Positions 14,827 through 23,841 of a DNA stretch of 35,007 nucleotides are shown here, one piece after another. A model generated the notes under the pieces. The model was not told the origin of the DNA. It searched no databases and worked only from the letters and a program-made list of their open reading frames with translations. Each line of letters starts with the position of its first letter. Position 1 is the stretch's first letter. The stretch comes from Nitrospiraceae bacterium UBA2166 (GTDB lineage Bacteria > Nitrospirota > Nitrospiria > Nitrospirales > UBA2166): NCBI GenBank assembly GCA_002328825.1, contig DCWI01000092.1, positions 1 through 35,007 of the forward strand. Direction: 5' to 3'. The translations under genes were made by a program, and so were the position numbers.

Positions 14827-17280
14827 CTAGGAACTAGGTTGTTCGATGATCGCCTCATTGGCAAGCTTTGCTACCCCAACGACGCGATCATTATTCTGGG
14901 TACCCATAAGCTTGACCCCCTGAGTGTTTCGACCAATTTCTCGAATGTTAGTGATCGGGCAGCGGAGGACTTTCCCTTCGGCAGTCATGATCATGATTTC
15001 ATCCTCCTCGCTGACTTGAAGGAATGCGACCGCACTACCATTTCGTTCTGTCGTTTTCACAGAAATAACACCCTTGCCAGCACGACCCTGTGTTCTGTAG
15101 CTATCTGACGAAGTTCGTTTTCCGAAGCCGTTCTCTGTGACGGTAAGAATCGTCGCCTTTGTGTTCGATGCAAGTGTCTGCATCCCAATGACTTCATCGC
15201 CCTTCACCAGGCTAATACCCCGCACACCTCGCGAAGGCCGACCAACAGATCGGACGTCTTCTTCCTTGAATCGAATGACCAGTCCACTCTGCGTTCCCAG
15301 CATAAGATTGTGCTGTCCATCGGTAATTTCAGTAGCAATCAACTTATCGCCTTCGTCAAGATTAATAGCAATAATGCCTCCACTTCTCGGATGACTATAC
15401 GCCGAAAGCACCGTCTTCTTTACAACCCCCTTCTTAGTTCCCATCACAACATACCTATCATCCCGAAATTCACTGACGCGAAGGACATTGGTCACCTGTT
15501 CATCATCTGCCAAGGCAAGCAGATTGACGATCGCGCGCCCCTTGGTATTGCGTCCAGCTTCAGGAAGTTCATGTACCTTCAACCAATAGACCTTGCCGCC
15601 ATCGGTGAAAAAGAGCAAATAGTCATGTGTCGATGCCACAAACAGATCTGAGACAAAATCCTCCTCGCGGATACCCATGCCTGTACTACCCTGCCCACCC
15701 CGTCGTTGAGATCGATACGACGACGCTGGAGTGCGTTTGATGTACCCTGCATTTGATATGGTAATGGCCATGTTCTCTGGCGCAATAAGATCTTCAATGG
15801 TCATATCTTCGGCATATGGAATAATTTCTGTGCGCCGTGTTTCGGGATATTGCGCTTTGATTTCTCCGAGCTCTGTGCGAATGATGTCTCGCACCAAGTC
15901 CTCACTAGCAAGCACTGACCGCAAATGAGCAATACGCTCAGTGACATCACGGTACTCTTGCATCAATTTTTCTCGCTCAAGCCCGGTCAGGTTCTGCAAG
16001 CGCAGAACACAAATGGCAGTTGCTTGAATGTCACTCATCTCGAATTGCTGCATCAGCCCAGCTCGTGCATTTTGCGGTGTGTCGGCGTTGCGGATGAGTG
16101 CGATGACCGCATCAAGGTTATCGAGGGCACGGGTTAATCCTTCAAGAATATGTGCGCGGTCGAGCGCCTTCTTGAGTTCAAAGGAAGTCCGGCGAACGAC
16201 GACTTCATGACGATGCTTGATGAACTCACTAAGCACGTCTTTCAACGTCAGAATCTGCGGCGTGTTCCGCACCAGCGCAAGAAGGATAATGCCAAACGAC
16301 GTTTGAAGCTGCGTCATCTTATACACCTGGTTAAGCACGATCGCAGGAATTTGTCCTCTCTTCAGGTCCAGCACGACGCGAATCCCATCTCGATCTGACT
16401 CATCTCGAAGATCGGCAACCCCTTCAACTTTCTTGTCTCGAATGAGCTCCGCAATCCGTTCCATCAATTTCGATTTGTTGACCTGAAACGGCAGCTCTGT
16501 AATGACGAGCGATTCCCGGTCCCTCTGCTCATCTGTTTCTACGGTTGCACGTCCGCGAAGAGTGATAATTCCTCTTCCCGTCTCATAGGCTGATTTAATC
16601 CCTTGAGAACCAAAGATCATTCCTTTGGTCGGAAAATCCGGGCCGGGAATGTACTGCATCAGTTGTTCAACGGTGATATTCGCATTATCCATGAGAGCCA
16701 ACAGCCCATTAATAAGTTCGACAGCACAATGCGGCGGTATCTTCGTCGCCATGCCCACAGCAATGCCTTCCGATCCATTCATCAGAAGGTTCGGAGCTTT
16801 CGAGGGCAACACGACAGGTTCGACGGACGATTCGTCATATGTCGGACGGAAATCTACAGTTTCCCTGTCGATATCCGTAAGCAATGCCTCCGCAAGAGGA
16901 GTGAGCCTCGCTTCGGTATAGCGCATGGCGGCTGGAGGATCACCATCAATGGACCCAAAGTTGCCTTGTCCATCGACCATTGGATAACGCATATTAAAAG
17001 CTTGCGCCATCCTAACCTCAGAGTCATAGATCGCAGAGTCACCGTGGGGATGATAGTTCCCCATGATTTCGCCAACGATTTTTGCCGATTTTCGATAGGC
17101 CCGATTCGATGCCAGACCCATCTCATTCATACCATGAAGAATCCGGCGATGAACCGGCTTGAGACCATCACGTACATCCGGCAACGCACGGCCTACGATC
17201 ACGCTCATCGCATAGGACATATACGCTGAACGCATCTCGTCTTCTAAAGCGATATGGTCAAGTTGTTCTTCAAGTTCCAT
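14827..17280 (-). CDS. gyrA: DNA gyrase subunit A
   Basis: The A subunit of gyrase (817 aa), which cuts and rejoins DNA in the A2B2 complex. The catalytic tyrosine is Tyr121 in AAMRYTEARL. The quinolone-binding region reads YHPHGDSAIYDSEVRMAQ with Ser82 and Asp86, the usual drug-sensitive residues (equal to Ser83 and Asp87 of E. coli). The GyrA box QRRGGQG is present, which marks a gyrase rather than topoisomerase IV, and the six-bladed C-terminal domain follows. It is the last gene of the minus-strand replication block, 25 bases after gyrB, and probably shares its transcript. It converges on the SulP gene with a strong hairpin between them. Confidence 0.97.
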   Translation of the reverse strand: MELEEQLDHIALEDEMRSAYMSYAMSVIVGRALPDVRDGLKPVHRRILHGMNEMGLASNRAYRKSAKIVGEIMGNYHPHGDSAIYDSEVRMAQAFNMRYPMVDGQGNFGSIDGDPPAAMRYTEARLTPLAEALLTDIDRETVDFRPTYDESSVEPVVLPSKAPNLLMNGSEGIAVGMATKIPPHCAVELINGLLALMDNANITVEQLMQYIPGPDFPTKGMIFGSQGIKSAYETGRGIITLRGRATVETDEQRDRESLVITELPFQVNKSKLMERIAELIRDKKVEGVADLRDESDRDGIRVVLDLKRGQIPAIVLNQVYKMTQLQTSFGIILLALVRNTPQILTLKDVLSEFIKHRHEVVVRRTSFELKKALDRAHILEGLTRALDNLDAVIALIRNADTPQNARAGLMQQFEMSDIQATAICVLRLQNLTGLEREKLMQEYRDVTERIAHLRSVLASEDLVRDIIRTELGEIKAQYPETRRTEIIPYAEDMTIEDLIAPENMAITISNAGYIKRTPASSYRSQRRGGQGSTGMGIREEDFVSDLFVASTHDYLLFFTDGGKVYWLKVHELPEAGRNTKGRAIVNLLALADDEQVTNVLRVSEFRDDRYVVMGTKKGVVKKTVLSAYSHPRSGGIIAINLDEGDKLIATEITDGQHNLMLGTQSGLVIRFKEEDVRSVGRPSRGVRGISLVKGDEVIGMQTLASNTKATILTVTENGFGKRTSSDSYRTQGRAGKGVISVKTTERNGSAVAFLQVSEEDEIMIMTAEGKVLRCPITNIREIGRNTQGVKLMGTQNNDRVVGVAKLANEAIIEQPSS

Positions 17281-17305
17281 GAGGACAATCCAGAGAAATC
17301 AAAGT

Positions 17306-19741
17306 TTAAATGTCCAGTTGGACCACTTCTGCAGCATGCGCCTGGATAAACTGACGACGTGGTTCAACGGCATCACCCATCAAAATGGTGAAGATGTTAT
17401 CGACTTCGATTTGATCTTCCATGGTGACTTTGATAAATCGTCGAGTCTCAGGGTTCATAGTGGTTGCCCACAACTGATCAGGGTTCATTTCCCCGAGCCC
17501 CTTATACCGCTGAAGCGACAGACCTTGCTTGCCATAGTCCAGCACGGCATCCACAAACGCCTTTGTCGAATAAAATTGTTTCTCGTCCTCCTTGAACCAC
17601 GCAGTGCAGGGAAGATCGCCAAGCCCCAAGGCTGCAGGGGCGTATTTTTGCAACTCTCGAAATTCCGCCGAGCCAAGAAGTTTATGGTCAATGATCAATT
17701 CATGATGCCATCCATCCTTGTGAACACGGCCAAACACACTACACCCGCCATGCTCTTCGTCCTGGTCGAGACGAAAGGACACCGCGGCACCTTCGTGGTT
17801 TTGCTCGCAGACATGTTTGACGGTTTCGAGTGTTGCTTCAAGCACCACTCGGTCCTTCAGAACAGCGCGATTGAATCCAGAGACGTTGGAGATCGCCCTG
17901 AGGAGTATTGATGATCCCACACGAAGAGAGATTCGATCGATGAGGCGCTCATAGGCCATCAGTTTTTTTACCAGCGTCTGAAGCGCCTTGCCCTTAAGTT
18001 TTGATCGCTCCCCATTGGGCTGCAAGGTAATGTTCTCGACAGCCACATCGAGCAAATGGGCATTGAGCGCGTGTTCATCCTTCAAATATCGCTCGGCTTT
18101 CCCTTTTTTCACTCGGAAGAGCGGAGGCTGAGCGATAAATATATATCCTTTTTCAATGAGATCGGGCATTTGTCTAAAGAAAAACGTAAGCAGGAGCGTC
18201 CTGATATGGCTCCCGTCAACGTCTGCATCTGTCATCAGAACAAGCTTGTGATATCTCACTTTATCCGCGTTGAAATCGTCGCCAATGCCCGTTCCCAAGG
18301 CTGTGATCAGATGACGGATTTCCTCACTGGACACCATTTTGTCTAACCGAGCCTTCTCAACATTTAGAATCTTTCCCTTGAGCGGCAAAATCGCTTGAAA
18401 TTGGCGATTTCGACCCTGTTTGGCGGATCCACCTGCAGAATCTCCCTCCACAATATATAACTCACTGAGGGCCGGATCGCGTTCTGAGCAGTCGGCGAGT
18501 TTCCCCGGCAACGCTCCGCTATCAAGCGCTCCCTTCCTCCGGATGAGATCCTTGGCCTTTCGAGCTGCTTCTCGAGCGCGAGCCGCATTAATCGATTTCT
18601 CGACAATTTTCTTTGCAATCGATGGGTTTTCTTCGAAAAACGCCCCCAGTGCATCGTTGAGGGCGGCCTCGACGAGGCCTTTGACTTCACTATTGCCAAG
18701 TTTGTGTTTGGTTTGACCTTCAAATTGTGGTTTCGTGAGCCGCACGCTAATGACCGCTGTCAATCCCTCCCGAACATCATCACCAGATAATGACTCAATA
18801 TCTTTCTTCGCCGATTGCTTTGCCGCTGCACACGCATTAATGGTGCGAGTCAGACCGGCCTTAAATCCACTGAGGTGCGTCCCGCCATCACGAGTATTGA
18901 TGTTGTTGGCAAACGACATGATATTGTCTTTGAATCCATCGTTGTACTGGAGAGCGGCCTCGATCCAGATCTCGCCTTTTTCGCGAACGATATAAATGGG
19001 TTTGTGCAGTGGAGACTTGTTCTCGTTGAGATACTGGACGAAAGTAACAATGCCGCCTTTGTATTTGAAGGAGTGTTCCTTGGGAGGATCGTGACGCTCA
19101 TCACGTATGGAAATTTCAATCCCCTGGTTAAGAAAGGCGAGTTCGCGTAGTCGTTGAGAGAGTGTGTCAAAGTTACATTCGATGGTCTCGAAAATTTTTT
19201 CATCCGGAAGAAATGTAATGGTTGTTCCTCGTCGCTTTGTCTTGCCAGTAACATTGAGTGCATCCGTAGGAATACCTCGTTCATATCGCTGCTCAAAGAG
19301 CTTTCCATTTTGCCGAATCTCCATCTCTAGCCATTCTGATAAAGCATTGACTACTGAGATTCCAACCCCGTGAAGCCCTCCTGAAACTTTGTAGGCGCCT
19401 TCTTCAAACTTTCCACCCGCATGTAACACAGTGAGAACCACTTCGGCAGCCGTCTTTTGCTGCCCTTCGTGAAAATCAGTGGGAATGCCACGACCATCAT
19501 CTACTACTGTCATACTGTTATCGCTGTTAATAGTGACTTGGACGGTTTCGCAAAATCCAGCCATCGCTTCATCAATACTGTTATCCACCACTTCATATAG
19601 CAGGTGATGGAGCCCATCAATACCGGTACTCCCAATATACATCGCCGGCCTTTTTTGAACCGCTTCAAGGCCTTCGAGAACTTTAATTTGCTCGGAAGTA
19701 TAAAGGGTCCCGCTCTTGATAGCCTGTGTCTCTGTACCCAT
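17306..19741 (-). CDS. gyrB: DNA gyrase subunit B
   Basis: The ATPase subunit of gyrase (811 aa). The GHKL ATP-binding site shows YEVVDNSIDEA (catalytic Glu50, Asn54), DDGRGIPTD and GGLHGVGISVVNALS. The Toprim domain begins LYIVEGDSAGG with Glu432, and its second acidic motif is DADVDGSHIRTLLLTFF. Between the Toprim core and the C-terminal QRYKGLGEMNPDQLW there is a long insertion, so this is the long E. coli-type GyrB and not the short type of about 640 aa. It lies 15 bases downstream of dnaN and 25 bases upstream of gyrA, a tight operon. Confidence 0.97.
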   Translation of the reverse strand: MGTETQAIKSGTLYTSEQIKVLEGLEAVQKRPAMYIGSTGIDGLHHLLYEVVDNSIDEAMAGFCETVQVTINSDNSMTVVDDGRGIPTDFHEGQQKTAAEVVLTVLHAGGKFEEGAYKVSGGLHGVGISVVNALSEWLEMEIRQNGKLFEQRYERGIPTDALNVTGKTKRRGTTITFLPDEKIFETIECNFDTLSQRLRELAFLNQGIEISIRDERHDPPKEHSFKYKGGIVTFVQYLNENKSPLHKPIYIVREKGEIWIEAALQYNDGFKDNIMSFANNINTRDGGTHLSGFKAGLTRTINACAAAKQSAKKDIESLSGDDVREGLTAVISVRLTKPQFEGQTKHKLGNSEVKGLVEAALNDALGAFFEENPSIAKKIVEKSINAARAREAARKAKDLIRRKGALDSGALPGKLADCSERDPALSELYIVEGDSAGGSAKQGRNRQFQAILPLKGKILNVEKARLDKMVSSEEIRHLITALGTGIGDDFNADKVRYHKLVLMTDADVDGSHIRTLLLTFFFRQMPDLIEKGYIFIAQPPLFRVKKGKAERYLKDEHALNAHLLDVAVENITLQPNGERSKLKGKALQTLVKKLMAYERLIDRISLRVGSSILLRAISNVSGFNRAVLKDRVVLEATLETVKHVCEQNHEGAAVSFRLDQDEEHGGCSVFGRVHKDGWHHELIIDHKLLGSAEFRELQKYAPAALGLGDLPCTAWFKEDEKQFYSTKAFVDAVLDYGKQGLSLQRYKGLGEMNPDQLWATTMNPETRRFIKVTMEDQIEVDNIFTILMGDAVEPRRQFIQAHAAEVVQLDI

Positions 19742-19756
19742 AGTTCCCTCTTGTCC

Positions 19757-20896
19757 CTATAATTTCATCGGCATAACAACGCAGGTTGTGCGAAGCGAGC
19801 CACCTTCGTGAATGAGACAGGGACTCGATGAGCCTTTCAACTCCAAAACTACTTGATCTCCATCTATCGAAGCCAGAGCATCTAGCAAATATCGTGCATT
19901 AAACACTGCTTCGAAGCCCTCCCCTTCGGATCGCGCAGCCACCTCATCTGTCGCCTCGCCAAGCTCAGAGGTACTCGAGTGAAGTATTACTCGATTTGTC
20001 TCAAATGTGAGTTGAATAGTGTTAACTCTATCAGGGGCGAGCAGCGCGACCCTTCGAATCGCCGTCTCAAAGTTTGTTTTTTCAATCGTTACTTTCTTTT
20101 CGTTTCCCTCAGGAATAACTTGTTCATAGTCAGGGTAGGATCCTTCGATGAGACGCGCACTTAACAAAAGCCCACTCATGCGCAACACAAGTTGAGTATC
20201 GGTAATGCCAAGCCGAGGCTTCTCATCATTATCACCATCAAAATCCGATAAAAGGCGCTTGATTTCGTGAGCCGCTTTTTTCGGAATAATGACGTTCAGA
20301 TCACCTGCACCGGAAGCATCTCCAATATCAACTTCGGTCACTGCTAGCCGATGGCCATCTGTACCCACACACCTCAGCACATGATTCGCGCTCGGCGCAG
20401 ATGCCTGTACCACCATAATATTTACTCCATTTAGCATATATCTCGTATCATGTTCTCCGACCGCATAGGTAGTCTTACTGAACATGCGGGACAGTAACCC
20501 CGCCGGAATTTCAGGCAACTCTTTGCCAACCGTCATCGGCATCTTAGGAAAATCGCCCGGGGATAACGCCATAATCTTAAACTGGCTCGATCCGCAACAG
20601 ATCGAGAGAAAGCTGCTATCCTCCACGGTCGCCATCACAACATCTGCATCTGGCAATTCCTTGAGAATCTCGAGAAGTTTTCTCGCTGAGACTGCCACTC
20701 CGCCTGGTTGCTTGACCTTGGCGCTATAGAACCCTCGAATACCAATTTCCAAGTCTGTAGCAAACATCTCTAGGCCATTTTCTTTTGTTTCCACCAGCAC
20801 ATTAGCCAGTATCGGCATAGCGTTTCGCTTCTCAACGACGCCCTGAACCCGATGTAATCCTCGCAGTAATTCTTTTCGTGAAATAACGACGTGCAT
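19757..20896 (-). CDS. dnaN: DNA polymerase III sliding clamp (beta subunit)
   Basis: The ring-shaped processivity clamp of the replicase (379 aa, a normal length). The start ATG 20896 has a GGGAGGAAG site 4 bases upstream. The N-terminus MHVVISRKELLRGLHRVQGVVEKRNAMPILANVLVE, the middle DTRYMLNGVNI and GTDGHRLAVTEVD, and the C-terminal VVMPMKL, which closes the clamp's protein-binding pocket, are all as expected. It is 23 bases after dnaA and 15 bases before gyrB. Confidence 0.97.
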   Translation of the reverse strand: MHVVISRKELLRGLHRVQGVVEKRNAMPILANVLVETKENGLEMFATDLEIGIRGFYSAKVKQPGGVAVSARKLLEILKELPDADVVMATVEDSSFLSICCGSSQFKIMALSPGDFPKMPMTVGKELPEIPAGLLSRMFSKTTYAVGEHDTRYMLNGVNIMVVQASAPSANHVLRCVGTDGHRLAVTEVDIGDASGAGDLNVIIPKKAAHEIKRLLSDFDGDNDEKPRLGITDTQLVLRMSGLLLSARLIEGSYPDYEQVIPEGNEKKVTIEKTNFETAIRRVALLAPDRVNTIQLTFETNRVILHSSTSELGEATDEVAARSEGEGFEAVFNARYLLDALASIDGDQVVLELKGSSSPCLIHEGGSLRTTCVVMPMKL

Positions 20897-20919
20897 CGAG
20901 CTTCCTCCCTCTCCCTGCG

Positions 20920-22251
20920 TTAACTCCCAAGCCTCAGTGAGCGCGTTAATGCATCAATCGCGAGAGCGACACTTCCTCCACTTTGTTTTTCTTTCTCTAT
21001 TTTTTTACACGCATGCATGATCGTCGTGTGGTCTTTTCCCCCGAAGTGCCGTCCAATTTCCGGATACGATAGCTCAGTCAGATCGCGACTCAAATACATG
21101 GCAATCTGCCGTGGTAACACGAGTGCCTTCGTTCGTTTCTTTGATTTTATGTCTGCTACTTTAATGCCAAAACGACTTGCTACCGCGTTTTGTACCTCTG
21201 CTATGTCAATTCGCTGCTGGGACGCACTGAGAAGATCCCGCAGAACTTCCCGAGTGAGATTCATTGTAATGGGCTCGCCTGTCAGGGACGAAAATGCTCC
21301 CAAGCGAATCAAACAACTTTCCAATTCTCTAATATTTGAGCGAACGTTTGAAGCGATGAAGTGGGCAATCTCATCAACAAGTCTCATCCCTTCAGCATCT
21401 GCTTTTTTCTGAAGGATTGCGACACGAGTTTCTAGATCTGGTGGTTGAATGTCAGCAATTAGCCCCCACGCAAAACGAGACTGAAGACGCGCCTCCATTC
21501 CAGGGATATCTTTTGGAAAGCAATCACTTGAAAGCACAATCTGTTTCTGGGCTTCATAAAGAGTATTGAACGTATGAAACAGCTCTTCCTGTGTACGTTC
21601 TTTCCCCGCAATAAACTGTATGTCATCAATTAGCAGAATTTCTGCACTGCGATACTTCCTTCTGAACTCTATCATCTTGTCATATCGAATGGAGTGCACA
21701 ACTTCATTTGTAAATTGTTCCGATGACACATAGACAACTCTCATTCCAGAGCCTGAGTACATCGTTGTACCTATCGCATTGAGAAGGTGGGTTTTCCCTA
21801 ACCCCACCCCTCCATAAATGTACAGAGGATTGTAGGCCTTTGCTGGATTCTCAGCGACAGCGAGACAGGCAGCGTGAGCAAACTGATTGCTCGCCCCTAC
21901 AACAAAATTTTCAAATGTGTATTTTGAATTGAGCTGCCCTCTTGCTTTTGTTTTAGGGCTTTTTCCTATTTCCTTCTCTTTTGTCTCAAGTTCTTCCACG
22001 AGAGAGTTATCAGTAATCCACCTAATCTCAACGGTGTCATGTCCAAGCAATGGCCCAATAACACTGACAACAACATCTTGATAGTGCTCCTTAATCCACT
22101 GTCCGAAAAATCGATTTGGGACTTGAAGTGTGATCTCATTCCCATCCACAGCGTTCAAGGAGACAGATCGAAACCACGTATCAAACGCTTGTTTCCCTAC
22201 CTTCTCTTCTATACTCCCTAGACATTGCTCCCACACGGAAGAAGCGTTCAT
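20920..22251 (-). CDS. dnaA: Chromosomal replication initiator protein
   Basis: DnaA (443 aa) opens the origin in its ATP form. Domain I is at the N-terminus (VWEQCLGSIEEKVGKQAFDTWF). The AAA+ domain has Walker A GGVGLGKT (147-154) and Walker B LLIDD (206-210). Domain IV ends with the DNA-binding signature GGKDHTT (about 404-410), which reads the DnaA box. Its box TTATCCACA is found at 22478-22486 and related words lie nearby, upstream of the gene, so it may regulate itself. The ribosome binding site is weak (GGGTGAACAA). It leads the operon dnaA-dnaN-gyrB-gyrA. Confidence 0.97.
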   Translation of the reverse strand: MNASSVWEQCLGSIEEKVGKQAFDTWFRSVSLNAVDGNEITLQVPNRFFGQWIKEHYQDVVVSVIGPLLGHDTVEIRWITDNSLVEELETKEKEIGKSPKTKARGQLNSKYTFENFVVGASNQFAHAACLAVAENPAKAYNPLYIYGGVGLGKTHLLNAIGTTMYSGSGMRVVYVSSEQFTNEVVHSIRYDKMIEFRRKYRSAEILLIDDIQFIAGKERTQEELFHTFNTLYEAQKQIVLSSDCFPKDIPGMEARLQSRFAWGLIADIQPPDLETRVAILQKKADAEGMRLVDEIAHFIASNVRSNIRELESCLIRLGAFSSLTGEPITMNLTREVLRDLLSASQQRIDIAEVQNAVASRFGIKVADIKSKKRTKALVLPRQIAMYLSRDLTELSYPEIGRHFGGKDHTTIMHACKKIEKEKQSGGSVALAIDALTRSLRLGS

Positions 22252-22308
22252 TTGTTCACCCTACCCCATGTCTCCATACTCTCTTATAATACTCCTCTAC
22301 ACACAGAC

Positions 22309-22328
22309 TTATCAACACGTGTGCATAA
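22309..22328. promoter_or_regulatory. Pair of DnaA-box-like sites, TTATCAACA and TTATGCACA (inverted)
   Basis: TTATCAACA at 22309-22317 on the plus strand is followed two bases later by TGTGCATAA at 22320-22328, which is TTATGCACA on the minus strand. The two face each other about 60 bases from the dnaA start. Confidence 0.5.
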
Positions 22329-22477
22329 CCTGTTATTTTATAGTATCCTAGTCTCTGTCTCCCACAAACATTTATACAAACCCTCACAGGGTACCCCCAC
22401 AGAATACCACTCCCTATTTACTTTTTCCACGTCCATCACTGCTCTCATTTGTCATTTTGTTTCATAGAGTTACTCAA

Positions 22478-22486
22478 TTATCCACA
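22478..22486 (+). promoter_or_regulatory. Consensus DnaA box
   Basis: TTATCCACA, an exact match to the DnaA box, lying next to the AT-rich block of the presumed origin. It is followed by GCATAAACAAC, which partly resembles the 20-bp element before nrdJ and the first porin. Confidence 0.7.
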
Positions 22487-22573
22487 GCATAAACAACCTC
22501 TTCTCCTACCACTACTATTTTTTTCTTATTTATTATAAAAATGGGAAAAGAATTCTGTTTCATTCCAATTGTA

Positions 22574-22849
22574 TTACCAATCAACAATGAGGTCCGATTC
22601 AAAGATTAGATCCATAAAACCATCATATTCCAAAAGTTGATGTGAATGGGGTAAAATCGATGAATCTAGGGCGTGACCCTTGGCAGCCGGGAGTGCCAAT
22701 ATCGAAATGGTAGGAGAAAAGGTACTTTCTGGAAGATTTTGTGCAGAGACTATAGTGATTTGAAGGTCTGGCATTTCGCTTTGAGCCTGAATAATTGCTT
22801 GGAGGGTAGGGTCAATCGTATTCACAATCAGGTGAATAATTCGCTTCAC
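22574..22849 (-). CDS. DsrH/TusB-like protein
   Basis: A 91-aa protein that starts MKRIIHLIVNT and ends DGFMDLIFESDLIVDW. The last part matches the DsrH/TusB pattern, in which a YxxF-containing helix is followed by a terminal Trp. In TusBCD or DsrEFH complexes this is the smallest subunit of a sulfur-relay hexamer. No cysteine is present, so it cannot carry sulfur itself. It is the third gene of a closely spaced minus-strand trio (13 bases after the DsrF-like gene). The function (2-thiouridine formation in tRNA or sulfur oxidation) is not decided by the sequence, and tusA and tusE are not in the window. Confidence 0.6.
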   Translation of the reverse strand: MKRIIHLIVNTIDPTLQAIIQAQSEMPDLQITIVSAQNLPESTFSPTISILALPAAKGHALDSSILPHSHQLLEYDGFMDLIFESDLIVDW

Positions 22850-22862
22850 TTGGCACCCATGG

Positions 22863-23207
22863 TTAGAAGGACATTGCGTATGAAGAGTGGGTGATCATGT
22901 AAGAGATTTGTTCGTGTGAGATGGGGTGGATTGTAAAGGAAGGGTCAAAATCTATGTTAAGGAAAGCATTTTTATCAATATAGAAAGGTGTTTTCATATC
23001 TTTGAAAACAGGGAGTAGTTTCTCGAGTATATCACTATCTGAATACTCATTAAAGTCCTTGGAGAGAAGAGATGAGGCTTGATTGAGCAAGATAACGTCT
23101 GTTGATTGCCAGCTTGCAAGGAAAGACAGTGCAATCCTGAGGCCTTCGATCGAACGGTGTGAAGTGGCAGGATCGCTTCGGATGAGGAACAAAATGGATG
23201 ATGTCAT
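22863..23207 (-). CDS. DsrF/TusC-like protein
   Basis: A 114-aa protein with the DsrE/F fold pattern: MTSSILFLIRSDPATSHRSIEGLRIALSFL at the start (strand, loop, helix) and a C-terminus ISYMITHSSYAMSF of TusC type. Like many DsrF proteins it has no cysteine, so its role would be structural. It lies 21 bases after the DsrE-like gene and 13 before the DsrH-like gene, which strongly suggests one operon. The call rests on order and overall pattern more than on a single motif. Confidence 0.6.
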   Translation of the reverse strand: MTSSILFLIRSDPATSHRSIEGLRIALSFLASWQSTDVILLNQASSLLSKDFNEYSDSDILEKLLPVFKDMKTPFYIDKNAFLNIDFDPSFTIHPISHEQISYMITHSSYAMSF

Positions 23208-23228
23208 GGGAGATTCACTGATTCTTAG

Positions 23229-23549
23229 CTAATTAAGAGCAAGGAAGCGATCAGTCCCGCGAATGATATCGGAAAGAATGACGAGACCACAAAATGCAGT
23301 GTTTTTGTCGTTGGAGGAGATAGGAATTTGTCGCTGCATACAGCCGTAGGCACAGACGAACAGTTTCACATGGGAACAATGAAATTCGGAAAAAGATGAG
23401 GAGGGGAGATGATGCACCCCATCATCGATCAGGTATAGAGAAACGCCGATGCCTCGCTCTTTTGCGACCTGAAGGAGCCCCAATACAATTGAGGTATTCC
23501 TATGAGTTGGTGGAGTGGAGAGGAGTATCCCGAGGGTTTTCTTCTGCAT
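23229..23549 (-). CDS. DsrE/TusD-like sulfur-transfer protein
   Basis: A 106-aa DsrE-fold protein: LGILLSTPPTHRNTSIVLGLLQVAKERGIGVSLYLIDDGV is the usual first strand, helix and second strand. Four cysteines (58, 66, 70, 87) are present. Cys66 in LFVCAYGCMQRQ is placed like the active Cys of TusD/DsrE, which accepts sulfur from TusA. It is the first gene of the trio; its start ATG 23549 has only a weak ribosome binding site. The trio lies just upstream of the origin, transcribed toward dnaA, and across a short gap from tRNA-Leu. A role in tRNA thiolation or in handling reduced sulfur is possible. Confidence 0.65.
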   Translation of the reverse strand: MQKKTLGILLSTPPTHRNTSIVLGLLQVAKERGIGVSLYLIDDGVHHLPSSSFSEFHCSHVKLFVCAYGCMQRQIPISSNDKNTAFCGLVILSDIIRGTDRFLALN

Positions 23550-23721
23550 ATGAAGTTAGGGAAGACTGCAGATGGAGAGAATGGTATCTCTATGGTGCAT
23601 AGTATGTCAATATGGAATTAACCTATGGTTTCTCCTAGAGGATACTAGCAGAACCAGCCTCTAGCTTGACTTTGCGCCTCTTCATGAGGTAGATGTTCTA
23701 GTTGCCAGTCTTAGGCTTGAA

Positions 23722-23804
23722 GCGAGAGTGGCGGAATAGGCAGACGCGCAAGATTTAGGATCTTGTGGGGAACCGTGAGGGTTCGAGTCCCTCCTCTCGC
23801 ACCA
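23722..23804 (+). tRNA. tRNA-Leu (anticodon UAG)
   Basis: Acceptor stem GCGAGAG pairs with CTCTCGC, followed by A and an encoded CCA (23802-23804). The anticodon arm is CAAGA-TTTAGGA-TCTTG with TAG in the middle of the loop, which reads CUN leucine codons. The long variable arm expected of leucine tRNA is present, and the T arm contains GGTTCGAGTCC. tig begins 38 bases downstream and may be transcribed from the same promoter. Confidence 0.97.
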
Positions 23805-23841
23805 GTTCTCACACGTCGCACAGGACCCGTTTGGAGCGTTG

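Larger units (their letters stand above)
22252..22573. other. Likely chromosomal replication origin (oriC)
   Basis: This 322-bp gap between dnaA and the DsrH-like gene has no convincing gene. It contains a perfect DnaA box TTATCCACA (22478-22486), TTATCAACA (22309-22317), TTATGCACA on the minus strand (22320-22328) and TTATACAAA (22372-22380). An AT-rich block at about 22508-22570 (runs of T and A such as TTTATTATAAAAA) could be the unwinding element. Genes on the left point left and most essential genes on the right point right, as around an origin. Confidence 0.75.
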
